Program-made: the position numbers and the translations under genes
NCBI RefSeq assembly: GCF_026210795.1
Contig: NC_089431.1
Location: 3,410,001 to 3,474,000, forward strand
From: Rhizophagus irregularis
Taxonomy: Eukaryota > Glomeromycota > Glomeromycetes > Glomerales > Glomeraceae
DNA length: 64,000 nucleotides
Reading direction: 5' to 3'
Shown here: positions 12,061-22,859 of the stretch, one piece after another
Position numbering within the stretch: the first letter of the stretch is position 1
How the letters are laid out: every line of letters starts with the position of its first letter
The notes under the pieces: model-generated
What the model was told of the DNA's origin: nothing
The model's database searches: none
Seen by the model: only the letters and a program-made list of their open reading frames with translations

Positions 12061-13659
12061 TTAGTTTGTTATCTTTTCAATTATGAGTTTCTTAGCTCCT
12101 CTGGCTAAAATTGAATTGACCTTTTAGCTCGTTAAAACCTTTGGTAAAGACTTTGAACTTCATCAACGTCTAATCTACTATTACCGGAAAATGTTTTGCA
12201 CCAGTGTCATCTGCATTCTATATGAGAGAAAATATAATCTTAGTGGTAAATGATTCAGTTTATTCATAATTAGTATTATATAATATTCTTGGAATAATTT
12301 TCAAATTAATTATTTACCATATATTATTCCTTTTGAAGTTGAAATTTCTTCATTCTACCAGTGATTGTAAATCTCCGCATTTACCTATTATAAGAAAGAA
12401 GAAATTATTAATAGTGTGCTAAATTTTATTTAATGGTAAAGAAGACATAGCCAATTCCTCCTTTAGAATTAGCAGACTTTATCAATAACAAAGTAGGATG
12501 TTATTTGCTTGAGTTGGTTATCAAGTGAACAAGAGAAATAAAAAAAAAGAAAAGAAAAAAAGGGGAATAAAAAAAGGGGAATAAAAAAATAAAAATAAAA
12601 ATAAAATAAAAAGAAAAAGCAGGTAATTTCATAGGAATTACCCACTTTGCTCACCCTTACCCAACCCAAACAAATAAATCCAGTACCCTCCTAAGTAAAA
12701 TTTGTGAACTCCCCGACTCGATGAGTTATCCGTTCTAATTTTAGCTTAGGAAGTTACCCACTTTGCAAAATAAAAAATACACACCTCTTTTAAAATCTAC
12801 TGAGCCATTTCACACTCATCTAGAAAACCGGTAATGAAGAGCTTTCGTCTGTTGTCTAGTGCTGTAACTGGTAAATATTCGCGTTTCGCGTTTTTAATAC
12901 TTGATACGCACTCTTTTCAAGAACTCCATAAGCGGTACTGCGGCATTGATATTACGGTCTAGTTTTTGACAAGGTAGAAAATAATTTCCCGCTACTCGGA
13001 GAAAATTATTTTAAAATTTTGAATGGGCGTATCTCTAAGAAAATAAGTATATAAAATAATAAATATTTACTATTAGCTTTGATCAAAATTTTAACTGTCT
13101 TGACCCGCGTCAAGACTTGCGGTCTTCGCTAAGAAGTGCAAGGAGAAAATTTGAGACTTTCGTCTTACCTTAGCTTGAATGAGGTGACGACAATAAGCTT
13201 TTCAAGCATTGCGTGGCAGAGAGCTGCTTAGGTTGCGCTCCTATTTCTCCTATTGTACAGGTAGCTTGGGCTGTGTGTGAGTGTGTATGGTGTTCTGAAA
13301 ATGGTTTTGGAAGTATTTTTTTTTTTTAGAGAGAAAACTGGTGGTATATATATATGTTGAGGGTATATAAAATCGCGACGTGAGTAAAAAAATGACTAAT
13401 ATTGATCGAGTGGCTTTGTGATCAATAGATTGGCGTAATTATATGTCCGACATGATTTATATTTTTAAATAATTTTATATTAAGATATTGATATTGTGGG
13501 AATACAGTATGATGTCAAAATCATTGTACTACATGATCATGCGGTACTATTAGTCATTTTTCATATCGCGAAAGGAAATATAAAGTAAATATTTAACTTG
13601 CATTATTTTTAAATAACTATGATAATAAAGAAGGCTATTATTTATCATTTCTGAGGATA
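12061..13659. other. Gap with low-complexity tracts
   Basis: Includes a poly-A/AAAAG tract (12530-12620), a short (GT)n-like stretch near 13270 and a small hairpin CTTGACCCGCGTCAAG near 13100. No gene is supported. Confidence 0.5.
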
Positions 13660-13741
13660 TAAGATTACTTCTTTCTCGCGTTGCGGTTACCACACCACGG
13701 AAAAGAATTATACCGATCGCTAGATCTGATAAATAACCCTC
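13660..13741 (+). repeat. Left copy of an ~80-bp inverted repeat pair
   Basis: The segment from AAGATTACTT through GTTGCGGTTACC to GATCGCTAGATCTGATAAAT reappears in inverted orientation at 17143-17222 with scattered substitutions. The pair brackets about 3.5 kb that includes the telobox Myb gene. They could be ends of one transposon or two copies of a dispersed repeat. Confidence 0.65.
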
Positions 13742-13938
13742 ATAAAAGTTTTTATTAAATGTAAATCAAACAGCAATTGATTTGTTTATTTATTTGTGTA
13801 TCATTTTTATGAATAAATTTATTTTACCAAAAAGTTTCGTAAACTGAGAATTCGTTATATTGTATATTTTATTCATTAAAGAAATTTTTTAAACATTAAA
13901 TTTCTTTACGCTATTACTAGATATATTTTAATCAAAAA

Positions 13939-14973
13939 TTATATACTATCCATGATCTCAAAGTCACCAAGTTCAACTCCATCTCGTAATCGACGAACCA
14001 ATTCAGAACGAGCCTTATCTTTCAGTTGCGTTTGAGTTCGGCGCTCAAGAACTTGACCTTCACTTCCATATTTCTTTTTTATATTTGTCCAAGATTTACC
14101 ATATTGACGTATACCTTCTTCAAGTGCATGCAACTCCCGTTCATTCCATTTAACCTTAACACGTTTTGATATTCTTTTAAACTCATTTCCGCGACCAGGA
14201 TTAGGATTATTCGTTACTCTCTTTTTACCACGTTTCCTTTAAATAAATAGAATTTGAGAGTCATATAAAGATATATTTATTAACAAAATAATGATAGAAT
14301 ATGACAAATAATGGCCAACCTAGAACCATCTTCAGGTTGTTCAGTAGATGATTCTTCTGAAGATGTTTGCCTAAGTGATAATAAATATTATTTGATGCTA
14401 AATGTTAATAAAAGGTATTAATATTAAATGTACTATAAGACAGATAGCTTACATATAATCTACCGTTTGTTGTTCTGGTAATTGACTTATTGAAGAACTT
14501 GATGAACGACTCTCTTTTGTTTCTTGTCTAAAAATATATTATGTATTACCAATAAATTAATATCTATGAATAAAAATTTATCGCACGTCAAAATTTGCCG
14601 TTCATACCTTGTTGTTTTTCGACTTAAAAAAAAAGCAAAAAAAGCAGTATTTAATAAGTAAAAAAAAAATAATAAATAAGAGAAACTCGACGAAGTTATT
14701 AAAAAGATTTTTTCTTACCTTAAATCATCGGTAAGTGATTTATCGTTATTCGGTTCTTCAGTTTTTCCCACGCTATTTACAGATAAATCATTTTGATCTT
14801 TACTACTTAGTTCGGTCACTTTCGGATCCATGACCGATTCTAATTTAGGTATTTCTGAATAATATCGTAATATTTAATTTTTGCCAAAAAAAAAATAAAA
14901 AAAATAAAAAATAAAAGAAAATTCAAAAAAAAATAATAAAAGTAAAAAACAGGGAACGTAATGTACCTTGCAT
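13939..14973 (-). CDS. Telobox-type Myb/SANT DNA-binding protein, six exons
   Basis: Predicted nuclear DNA-binding protein of 193 residues. Exons on the minus strand are 14973-14967, 14854-14719, 14622-14608, 14527-14453, 14370-14320 and 14236-13939. They total 582 nt with all phases consistent and every intron GT-AG (80-112 bp). The first half is acidic and Ser-rich, then comes a basic NLS-like RKRGKKR. The C-terminal half is a single Myb/SANT domain: KWNERELHALEEGIRQYGKS, then TNIKKKYG, then RRTQTQLKDKAR. The last block corresponds to the telobox (VDLKDKWRN in TRF-type proteins), with Ala where the third-helix Trp usually sits. This suggests binding to telomere-like or related repeats, but the variant helix may change specificity. 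Two exons are tiny (7 and 15 nt). An upstream 5' UTR exon cannot be excluded. Confidence 0.8.
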
Positions 14974-16180
14974 AAGATTGAAGGATGAATAAATGTATAT
15001 GCAAGTGCCACGTACAACGTAATTGCGTAAATGACCTTTTCTAATTGAGGAAAAATAAAATTGTTATTTATTACCAGAATAGTATTGTGTCTGTTATCCT
15101 TGTTTGCGAAAAGGAACTTTGGCGCATATTAAATTACTAAATGGTCCATCTTAAATGTGATTTTAAAGCAACATTTACGTAATGTTTAATTCGAAAGTAT
15201 TAGGGAGGAAATCCATTAGGAAGAATAATATGTTAAATTAGCTATTTAGGTTTTTTGTATATATATAAAGTTTCGTAGTTTACGTGATTTATATATTCAA
15301 ACTACAATTATTCTTTAAAAACACGTGATTAAATTTTAATTGTCATATTAACCTTTTAAATACCTATTTAACATCAGTAATTCCTGCCAGTTGAATACAT
15401 CACTACTTATTTCGACCGGAAGATTTTAAAATCTTAGTCTACCCTTTCGTTCATAGATTACAGAATTTTATTAACAATCTCTATTTAAAATTCATCATAA
15501 AATAACTTCTGAAATTCTTCAGATTAATTGTGTAAAAAATTGACGGAAGAGTTTAAGATTAGATTCTGGTCTCAATCCTATGACAAATCATGGTGAATCT
15601 ATAAATATCACTCGTTTGAGTATATTCCTTTCCTCTTAAAATTTCGGGAGCTATAAACCTACTTTAATATACGTAAAACGAAAAAAAACATATTCATTTT
15701 TTTGTATTTATTAAAAGTACATAACATTAAACATATCAAATATGTAATTTATTTAATTTGATAGGTTTAATTTATTAGGTATATTATCGCTATTGAATCC
15801 TCTAGGCATTGAATTTATTAGGTCTACTTGATGGTGCCATATATAGGGCTTAAAAATATATATAGTAGTAGGGTACATAGTGCCTAGACATCACCGGGCG
15901 TTTTTACTAATAAAACTGTAAAATACTTTTGTTCGCTCGTTATGCATAACCTTATTTTAATATGGAGAGCGGTTATTCTTATGCTGGCATAATTTGAGAA
16001 ATAACAGACCATCTCCTTTGATAGTAAAACATGATCTTGAAGGTATAAGTGAATCTATAATTATGAGAATATGCGATTTATTCAAGTTAATAAGAAAATT
16101 TGAAGTTGATAATGTGATTAATAACTGATTTAAATTCTTGCATCAATAAAGATCCTATAAATGTATTTTTTTTATATCTG
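14974..16180. other. Upstream region of the Myb gene and AT-rich gap
   Basis: No further coding sequence seen. A shortened copy of the 104-bp dispersed repeat lies at 15882-15951. Confidence 0.5.
15882..15951 (+). repeat. Dispersed shortened copy of the 5.8-kb tandem repeat
   Basis: Shares CCTAGACATCACC, GGGCGTTTTTACTAATAAAA and a CTCGTTA end with the three tandem units at 5763-6066. A short internal stretch is deleted. This supports a mobile or formerly mobile origin of the unit. Confidence 0.7.
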
Positions 16181-16190
16181 AAGAATTAAA

Positions 16191-16250
16191 TAGTACAGTG
16201 GTTAGATTGTGAGATAATTAATAGTATTAGGAGGTGTTTGGTTCGATTCC
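16191..16250 (+). other. tRNA-derived element with pol III A and B boxes
   Basis: TAGTACAGTGG (16191-16201) fits the tRNA A box TRGYNNAGYGG. GGTTCGATTCC (16240-16250) fits the B box GGTTCGANTCC exactly. Spacing is normal for a tRNA. The flanks do not form an acceptor stem and no clear anticodon arm is seen, so a tRNA-derived SINE head is more likely than a tRNA gene. Confidence 0.4.
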
Positions 16251-16259
16251 TAAGGTGAG

Positions 16260-17142
16260 TAAAAATAAATATAATTTAATTTAATTAAAATAGTCGTATA
16301 TATATATAGTATGTGTTAATATACAGCGTGTTTGACATTAATAATAAACAGAATTCATAAGGAAGTTAATGATATGAAACGTGCGATATAATCATTTAGA
16401 ACACTATTGTGCAACCTATTAGGATCATACCGATTATTTTTGCCAATAAAAATGAGTGAGATAAAATTAGGTTGGGAGAGTAACATATCAGTCACCCCTA
16501 TGGTGACCGATATTTTTACTCCATCCAATAACTTTATTATACAAAATTTGATTCAATTTTTTTTTATTGGGCTAATTTAATTATTTTTTTTTTTTAATAA
16601 TGTTGGAAACTCCTAATAGATGTTAGATGGTATTATCTAACCCCTTTTACCAATAATTCTAACATAGGGACAATCGTTCAAATTTTGAACCCTTCAACGA
16701 CCACACGCCAAAACTAAAACCAGGCAAATTAATCTGGCCATACAAAAAAAAAAAAATTTTTCTTACTTTATTAAAATTAAATATTGATACTCGCAGTTGA
16801 AGGATACTCACACATGAATGATCGACGTATTGTTTTCTTTGAATAATCATTTCAAAGAGTAACTTATTTGAATTCCTTTTAAAATTTATACGTATATATT
16901 TCAAAGAATAGGTACATGTATTGTTGTGAAAGTAAAAATTAAATATTTATAATTTCTCTTAATTGATAAGTGCAAGAATTATGTCAAGTTTAATGGCATT
17001 TTCTCACTCTTTGATTCACTAACTCGAATTCAAAAAGATCCCTTCTGGTTAACTTTTATTTTTTTGAACAAATATTTTTATTTACTACTTTTAATAAAAC
17101 TTTTATGTGAAAAATAAGAGACAAGAAATTTTAGGGTCATTT
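16260..17142. other. AT-rich gap
   Basis: No gene supported. A minus-strand open stretch at 16659-16904 lacks motifs and has A/T-run-derived residues. Confidence 0.45.
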
Positions 17143-17222
17143 ATCGGATCTAGCGATTGGTTTAATTATAGTGACGTTCTTCCATAGTGCGGTAACCGCA
17201 ATATGAGAAAGTAATCTTAATA
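17143..17222 (-). repeat. Right copy of the ~80-bp inverted repeat pair
   Basis: Inverted match to 13660-13741: GATCTAGCGAT, GCGGTAACCGCAA and AAGTAATCTTA blocks occur in mirrored order. It directly abuts the dispersed repeat starting at 17223. Confidence 0.65.
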
Positions 17223-17375
17223 ATCAGGTAAAAAGCCTTGTTTTAGCAATGTTTTATTTTGTGTGAAGTCATCTTTATTTTTTTAGCATGTCAAAAAATT
17301 TATACTAGGAGAAATGTTAAGAATATGTGAATCTTATACTGAGCAACAAATCACCGTTGGTGCCTGTAACTGCAG
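17223..17375 (+). repeat. Dispersed repeat, copy 1
   Basis: About 150 bp running from TAATCAGGTAAAAAGCCTTG through TTTTTTTAGCATG to CACCGTTGGTGCCTGTAACTGCAG. A diverged, longer copy lies in the opposite orientation at 21234-21425. The common outer edge (TAATA-N-CAGGTAAAAA) suggests a defined element end. Confidence 0.65.
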
Positions 17376-17660
17376 CATTTGACAAATACAAAAAAATCTC
17401 TAAAAAATCTCTAATCATTTCTGGTTATTTTTCCTAATTGTGATCATCTATAGAATTTTTTGAGATTCTTAACATTCCAGTTAGACTGAAGTTATATATT
17501 ATTCTGCAAAAAGATATATAGAATTAGGCGGCGGTGGTGGCAAATATTTTGATATCCCAATTCTGTTATGTATATTCTCCATTCAACATGTGACTTGGAC
17601 GTATCTTTCAATTATGTATTGATTATGTGCGATAAGATTTTACAGTGGGGTTATTGGGTT

Positions 17661-17958
17661 TTAGTGCGATTTCGTTAGGCTTCCGTCATTGTCTAAACTT
17701 TTAAAATAAAAAATAAGATTTTACGGTGCATGTAAATATGTAATACAATATCAAAAGCCTTTATTTAAAAAATTATTTAATAACAAGCCAAAATTAATGT
17801 GGCAGAGAAATTAATAAAAAAAAGATAAAATAAAATTAAATATTATTTAATCACTTACTTTCGTAAAAGGCTGAAACTACCTTGGAAGAGACGTTGTCAT
17901 GTATTCCACCACCAATAACATATTCTCCGAAATGCACTATAGGCCGATGGTAAGACAT
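17661..17958 (-). CDS. Possible two-exon small gene, 43 residues
   Basis: ATG at 17958 opens a 100-nt exon with balanced codon use (starting MSYHRPIVHFGEYVIGGGIH) and a perfect GTAAGT donor at 17858-17853. An acceptor TTTAG at about 17693 joins in frame to a 32-nt exon ending at a TAA (17663-17661). The intron of 166 bp is longer than its neighbours. No domain is recognised. It could be a gene fragment. Confidence 0.35.
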
Positions 17959-18200
17959 GGTTGATTTGGTCTACAACAGTACAACTACGACTATGATATT
18001 AACTACAAAATTATACCAATTTATTTTGCCAACTATAGTAATTTAATATTGCCGGCCAGAATTAACAAATTAACGATTATAATTCTTGATTTCCCGATTC
18101 AGAAAACAAATATTTAAGGTTTACCAATCACAAGATTAGCCCTTTTGGGTTTATTTTTTTTTTCACAAAAAGAGAAAAAGATAAAAAAAAATCAATTATA

Positions 18201-19692
18201 ATGAGCGATAATAAATTTTTATCAGAATTATCCCAAAATTTACTTGAAATTTTGAACGATGAAGAATATTATGATATTACAATTGAAGTTGGTAGTGATC
18301 CTAACGTGAGAATCTTTCGAGCTCATATGGTTATTTTAAACTATCGTTCTTCTTATTTACGAAGAATTTTATCAACAAATAAAAAGAAAAATGATGGAGC
18401 TCTAGTACATATTAAATTACCAAATATATCACCTGAAATTTTTCAAGCAATAATAAGGTTAGAAATTATTAAATTATTATTATTTTAATAAATTTGATTA
18501 TTAAATTTTTTTATTTAGATATATTTATGGAGGAAAATTTCTTTTTGGAGAATATGATACTTCAGATATTATTAAAATCTTAGTTGCTGCCAATGAGCTT
18601 AATCTTCAAGAATTAGTTAAATATTTACAAACCTCTTTGATTGAAAATAATTCGGACTGGATAGAGAAAAATTTTAATTTTATCTATCAAACGAGCTTTG
18701 AAAATAATGAAAATAATTCTTTCTTGGAACTTCAAAATTATTGTACCGATTTAATATCCAAAGAGCCAGACAAAATTTTCAAATCATTAAATTTCTCATC
18801 AATTTCAGAAAAAATTTTGATTTCTCTTATTCAAAGTGATAATCTTCAAATGAATGAAATTCAAGTTTGGGAAAATGTTCTTAAATGGGGACACGCTCAA
18901 AACCCTGAATCTTCTGATCCTACAAGATTGTCAAAAGATTATTTCAGTGTATTAAAGAATACTTTACAACATTGCATTCCTTTTATTAGATTCTACAATT
19001 TGACTTCAAAAGAAATTTTAGATTCGGTAATACCTTATAGGGAAATTCTGCCTGAGGAATTATATGTGGATTTGTTTAGAACTTTTTTAAGTTTACATCC
19101 TGATAGCATGTCAATCGCTAAATCAAAACCTCGTAAATTAAAAAATGTCGATTCAAATATAATTACATTTAAACACGCCGAAATAATCTCGAAATGGATT
19201 GACAAGTTAAGTACTACAGATAAGTTGACATCTTCATATAAATTCGAATTAATACTCCGTGGTTCTCGTGATGGGTTTTCACCTGGTAAATTCCATGAGA
19301 TCTGTGATAATCAATCTTGCACTGTATCAGTCATTAAAGTGAAGAATAGTAACGAAATTCTTGGAGGCTATAATCCAATTGAATGGAAGCATGACGAACG
19401 TGTTTATGGCACTACTAATGATAGTTTTATATTCTCTTTTGAGAGTGTTGATAGCGTTGAAAATCATATTTTAAGTCGTGTGAAGAATGAACAATATGCT
19501 ATATTTAATGTACGTAATTGCGGTCCATTATTTGGTAATCAAGGTGGTGATCTTACTATATGGGGTGATAATTTTTATGAAAGGAGTTATTGTAGAAAAC
19601 GCTCTTATAAAAAACGAATAAGAAAAACTGAAGATGCGTTTTCTGTAGAGGAATATGAAGTTTTTCAAATTATTAAAGAAATGGACGGTTAA
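18201..19692 (+). CDS. BTB/POZ-BACK-TLDc domain protein
   Basis: Predicted 476-residue adaptor of the BTB-TLDc family, strongly expanded in AM fungi. Exons are 18201-18457 and 18519-19692, joined by a 61-bp GT-AG intron with consistent phase (1431 coding nt). Residues about 20-120 form the BTB fold: YYDITIEVGSDPNVRIFRAH, then FQAIIRYIYGGK across the splice. A BACK-like helical region follows (about 130-260). Residues about 300-470 form a TLDc domain with ELILRGSRDGFSPGKFHEIC, the usual VIKVKNSNEILGGYNPIEW block and a terminal EVFQI. BTB proteins of this layout are generally thought to link substrates to cullin-3 ligases. The TLDc substrate is unknown. The gene appears intact. Confidence 0.9.
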
Positions 19693-20224
19693 CATTCTTT
19701 TAAGAATTTGTCCAAAATTTATCAGATTTCATGGAGTTATTTATTTGTTTTTTTCCTGTATCATTAAAATTGTAATCAAAACAAAAATTAGAAAAATAAA
19801 AAATATGTCATGACATCTTTTACATCCATGGAGCATCAATATCAAATCTTTGGTTGATTTTCAATTTAACTTATTTAACCTATGTCAATCAGTGAAACTG
19901 AACAAAGCTGCTAAGACGAAAATAGACAAGTGGTCAGTTTGTTTCGATTTTACCTATGTCATACCTTTATGTTGAACGTCTATCATTTTATATTTGTCTA
20001 AATTAACAAGCGCTGATCACCTACATAATTTTCAGAAAATGAGCGTTTGACATGATTGATAACACTGTTTATACTCTAATATTCAAAATAATAATCACGC
20101 CAATCACTTTTGCCAAGAAAAATCTTTTATTAATACACGCAAAGATAAATACAAAGTTCGGGACATAACCCGTGATACATGATGGAGTTTCTATACCAAT
20201 GATTAATCCTATCGTACAGTCTAA
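19693..20224. other. Gap downstream of the BTB-TLDc gene
   Basis: Contains the 3' flank of the BTB gene and AT-rich sequence. No other feature seen. Confidence 0.5.
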
Positions 20225-21065
20225 CTAACCACCTGACATTTCCGGCTCAAAAAGCTTTCTCTTCTTTTTTGTGTTCGCCCGACTTGCTATCCCGAAGTCA
20301 ATCAGTTATCGTTAATTAGGATGTTTTCCTCCCGAATGTCATTGTGGAGGATGCCATGCTTGTGGATTGCTTCTAACCCCTTAATAGCCCTTGTCTTTTG
20401 CCGTTTCGTTATTTTATGCTCGTTTAACATAGTACCGACAATGGTCATGCCGATAACGAAACTCATACCTCCTCCGTAATATCTATAACAGATCAACTTT
20501 GGGTGTACTTGCCTTGAATATCAGCGAGGTCTTTATAAAGCAATCGTATCGCCACGAAACTCGCATAGGAGTGTTTTACCACTTCGCCCTTCATGTCCTT
20601 AAACTTGAAGTCCGTAAAACCATAATTTTGTTGATTTACGGGAATGTTAGAAGACGATTGTTGATTTGAAGTCTGTTGATTTGAGGAGCTGGAAGACGAT
20701 TTCGAATGTGATCGAAAAGTACGTGAATTATTGTCCCCGTGAACTGACACTATCTAGTACTTGAGGATGAGGAGACTTGGGATTCTCTTTCGCTTGTCGA
20801 GTTAGGTAAGCATATAAGTACTGGTGGAGATTTGGATTGCAGTGGAAGGGTTTTTGAGATCCAGAGCCGTGTGCTCTCGGCGCAGAAACCAGTGATTATC
20901 GTAAGTGGTAAGAATACCATATCTTTGTTGAATCACCATTCTAGCCTTTTCACTCGCTTGATAAAAATCGGGAAAAGTCTGTTCTTTGATATCTTCCAAA
21001 ACATGCTTTCTCTTAGCTTCAACCACCAAAATCAATGATTTTACGAGATAGTGTGTTGAAAACAT
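20225..21065 (-). pseudogene. PD-(D/E)xK nuclease-like plus protein kinase fusion, broken
   Basis: The minus-strand reading begins with a restriction-endonuclease-like core: LVVEAKRKHVLEDIKEQ (E-x-K signature) and RYGILTTYDNHWFLRRE. A Ser/Gln/Asn-rich linker follows (SKSSSSSSNQQ), then a kinase start, NYGFTDFKFKDMKGE, without an intact Gly loop. FVIGMTIVGTML, GLEAIHKHGILHNDIREENI (catalytic loop HNDIREEN) and LIDFGIASR (DFG) come next. It ends at 20225 after a short C-tail, where relatives have a full C-lobe. Frameshifts lie near 20750 and 20494, and a small deletion removes residues between the catalytic loop and DFG. Nuclease-kinase fusions of this type are known from Crinkler-like modular proteins. 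The copy here looks dead. Confidence 0.65.
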
Positions 21066-21148
21066 TGATAATTAAGTCGCAAATGTCTTTCTGTTGATGT
21101 AGGATAAAACACAAATTTGGATTTAATAAGTATTTAAATTCTTTTAGG

Positions 21149-21260
21149 AAACAAGATTATCTACACTTGCCTATGGATTAGCCCATAAAGCTGAAAAGCC
21201 AACGGAAATGATTGTAGATTTTTTATTTTTATCAGATGCAGTTAACGGGCGCCAATGGTG
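21149..21260 (+). pseudogene. Short coding-like fragment cut by a repeat
   Basis: After a TTTTAG acceptor-like site the frame reads ETRLSTLAYGLAHKAEKPT and then runs into the dispersed repeat at 21234-21425. It resembles an exon interrupted by insertion. The product is not recognised. Confidence 0.25.
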
Positions 21261-21425
21261 ACTTGTTAGCTCACATATTGTCAACATATCACCTTGTATA
21301 AATTTTTTGACATGGTAACATGCTAAAAAAATAACGATGATAACAATTAATATGCTAAATTATTTATTTAGTCACTTCATACAAAATAAAACTTTGCTAA
21401 AACAAGGATTTTTACCTGGTTATTA
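21234..21425 (-). repeat. Dispersed repeat, copy 2 (inverted)
   Basis: Reverse-complement match to 17223-17375: CAGGTAAAAATCCTTGTTTT, a TTTTTTTAGCATG block and a GGCGCCCGTTAACTGC end. Copy 2 carries an extra ~35 bp before the TTTAGCATG block. Confidence 0.65.
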
Positions 21426-22000
21426 AAAAGTAAATAATGAATATGTCGTCTTTTTTTTTTGACTTCTTTTTTACATCAGGTAAACCTTTTTTTTAATTTT
21501 ATTTATGTTTTATGTCGTGAAATTTCTATTTTTGTCTTCTTTTTTTAGGTCTTCTTTTTAAGAAGCGAAGGAAGAAACCGTGGCTGTTGCGTTCAGTTAT
21601 AGATTATTTTGGTGAACTAGAAAGAAAATAATCAACAACTAAAAAAAAACATTATGAGTCCGGAGCGTGACGAGCATAACGAGCATAATCGTTTGTTTTG
21701 ACGATTTTGATGCCAATTTATCCAATCAGAAATAATGCGACAGTGACGCGCATAACAAATGGAATCCTCACGTGATTTGTCAATTTTTAGTACATAAAGT
21801 ATAATGTTCTTCACTTCGCTCTGGACAATAATTTTACCTACAGATTTGCCAATATCAGATCATGTTATAATATAAAATCTAATTTATCTAAATATAAAAC
21901 AAAAAAATATATTGTTATATTGATTTAATCCTGTTGCAACGCAACAGGCTACAGCTAATGTCACCCTAAAAGGAAATCAATTTTTCAAAATTTACGATTC
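21426..22000. other. Gap with no supported gene
   Basis: T-rich tracts and short open stretches without motifs. CTCACGTGAT occurs at 21767-21776. Confidence 0.4.
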
Positions 22001-22009
22001 TCAAAAATT

Positions 22010-22330
22010 TTCTTGTATAGTGACACCTTGGTAGTACACAACATACATTTGCCAAATCTCATGGTATGAGCTACACACTAATATTTGAAATCTTTGGTGT
22101 TTTTCCTCCATGCTTTTTTTCTTCTCTCGAATTCCTATTTTCTTTAAGGGATGAATCAGATGATGGACTAGAACTTCCAGATGAAGAGTTGGTACCAGAG
22201 GTACCGCTTTCATGTGATCTGTTTGAGGCCTGCATAATGTTGAATCATCTCATTTTGGAGAGCTTCTGGAAATCTCAACAAATAATTATGGTTGGATCAA
22301 TTCTTCAGCCAGGACCAGATTCTTTAAAAT
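22010..22330 (-). pseudogene. Ser-rich coding remnant, family unknown
   Basis: Minus-strand reading gives FPEALQNEMIQHYAGLKQIT, then a frame change into a Ser/Gly-rich stretch (SGTNSSSGSSSPSSDSS) and a basic end. Codon use is less A/T-biased than the flanks, which supports former coding. It ends near a TAG around 22010. The protein is not recognised. Confidence 0.3.
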
Positions 22331-22859
22331 AGGGTACGTTCTAAAAATATAAATGTAAAAAAAAGATTTCTTTTTAATGCATAAATTTCATACCATAATA
22401 TTACAGTTGATGGAATGATGGATTTTGTTACGAAAACATTATTACAAGATTTTTCATGTTTAAGGGTCTTTCACCTATATCTACGAAAAAACGTTTTAGA
22501 ACGTTAAAAAAGCATCTCAATCTTTTAAAATCGGTCTGTGCTGTAACTACAATAAAGTAGAGGAGCTTGTATCACTTTGGGACTAAATAGCAATTTGCAT
22601 GGATCCCGGAAAAGTCCAATGTTGGTAAAATGATGATTTAAAAATAAAAATGATATATTCTTGAAACTTTTCATAATCATGTGTCATGACAAAATTCTTA
22701 ATTCTTGTAATAATTCTAATTCAACCAAAATTTAGATAACAAACTCGCGAATCGCAAGGCCTCCAAATTAAGAAATCTGGTTCTACTTCTACACCACTCA
22801 TCAATCAACATGGTTTAATCAGAAAATACCAAAATTTGAAATATTAACAACTAAGAAAA

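Noticed and set aside
12469-12669. Minus-strand Phe-rich 66-residue frame
   Set aside because: It arises from the poly-A/AAAAG tract and is low complexity.
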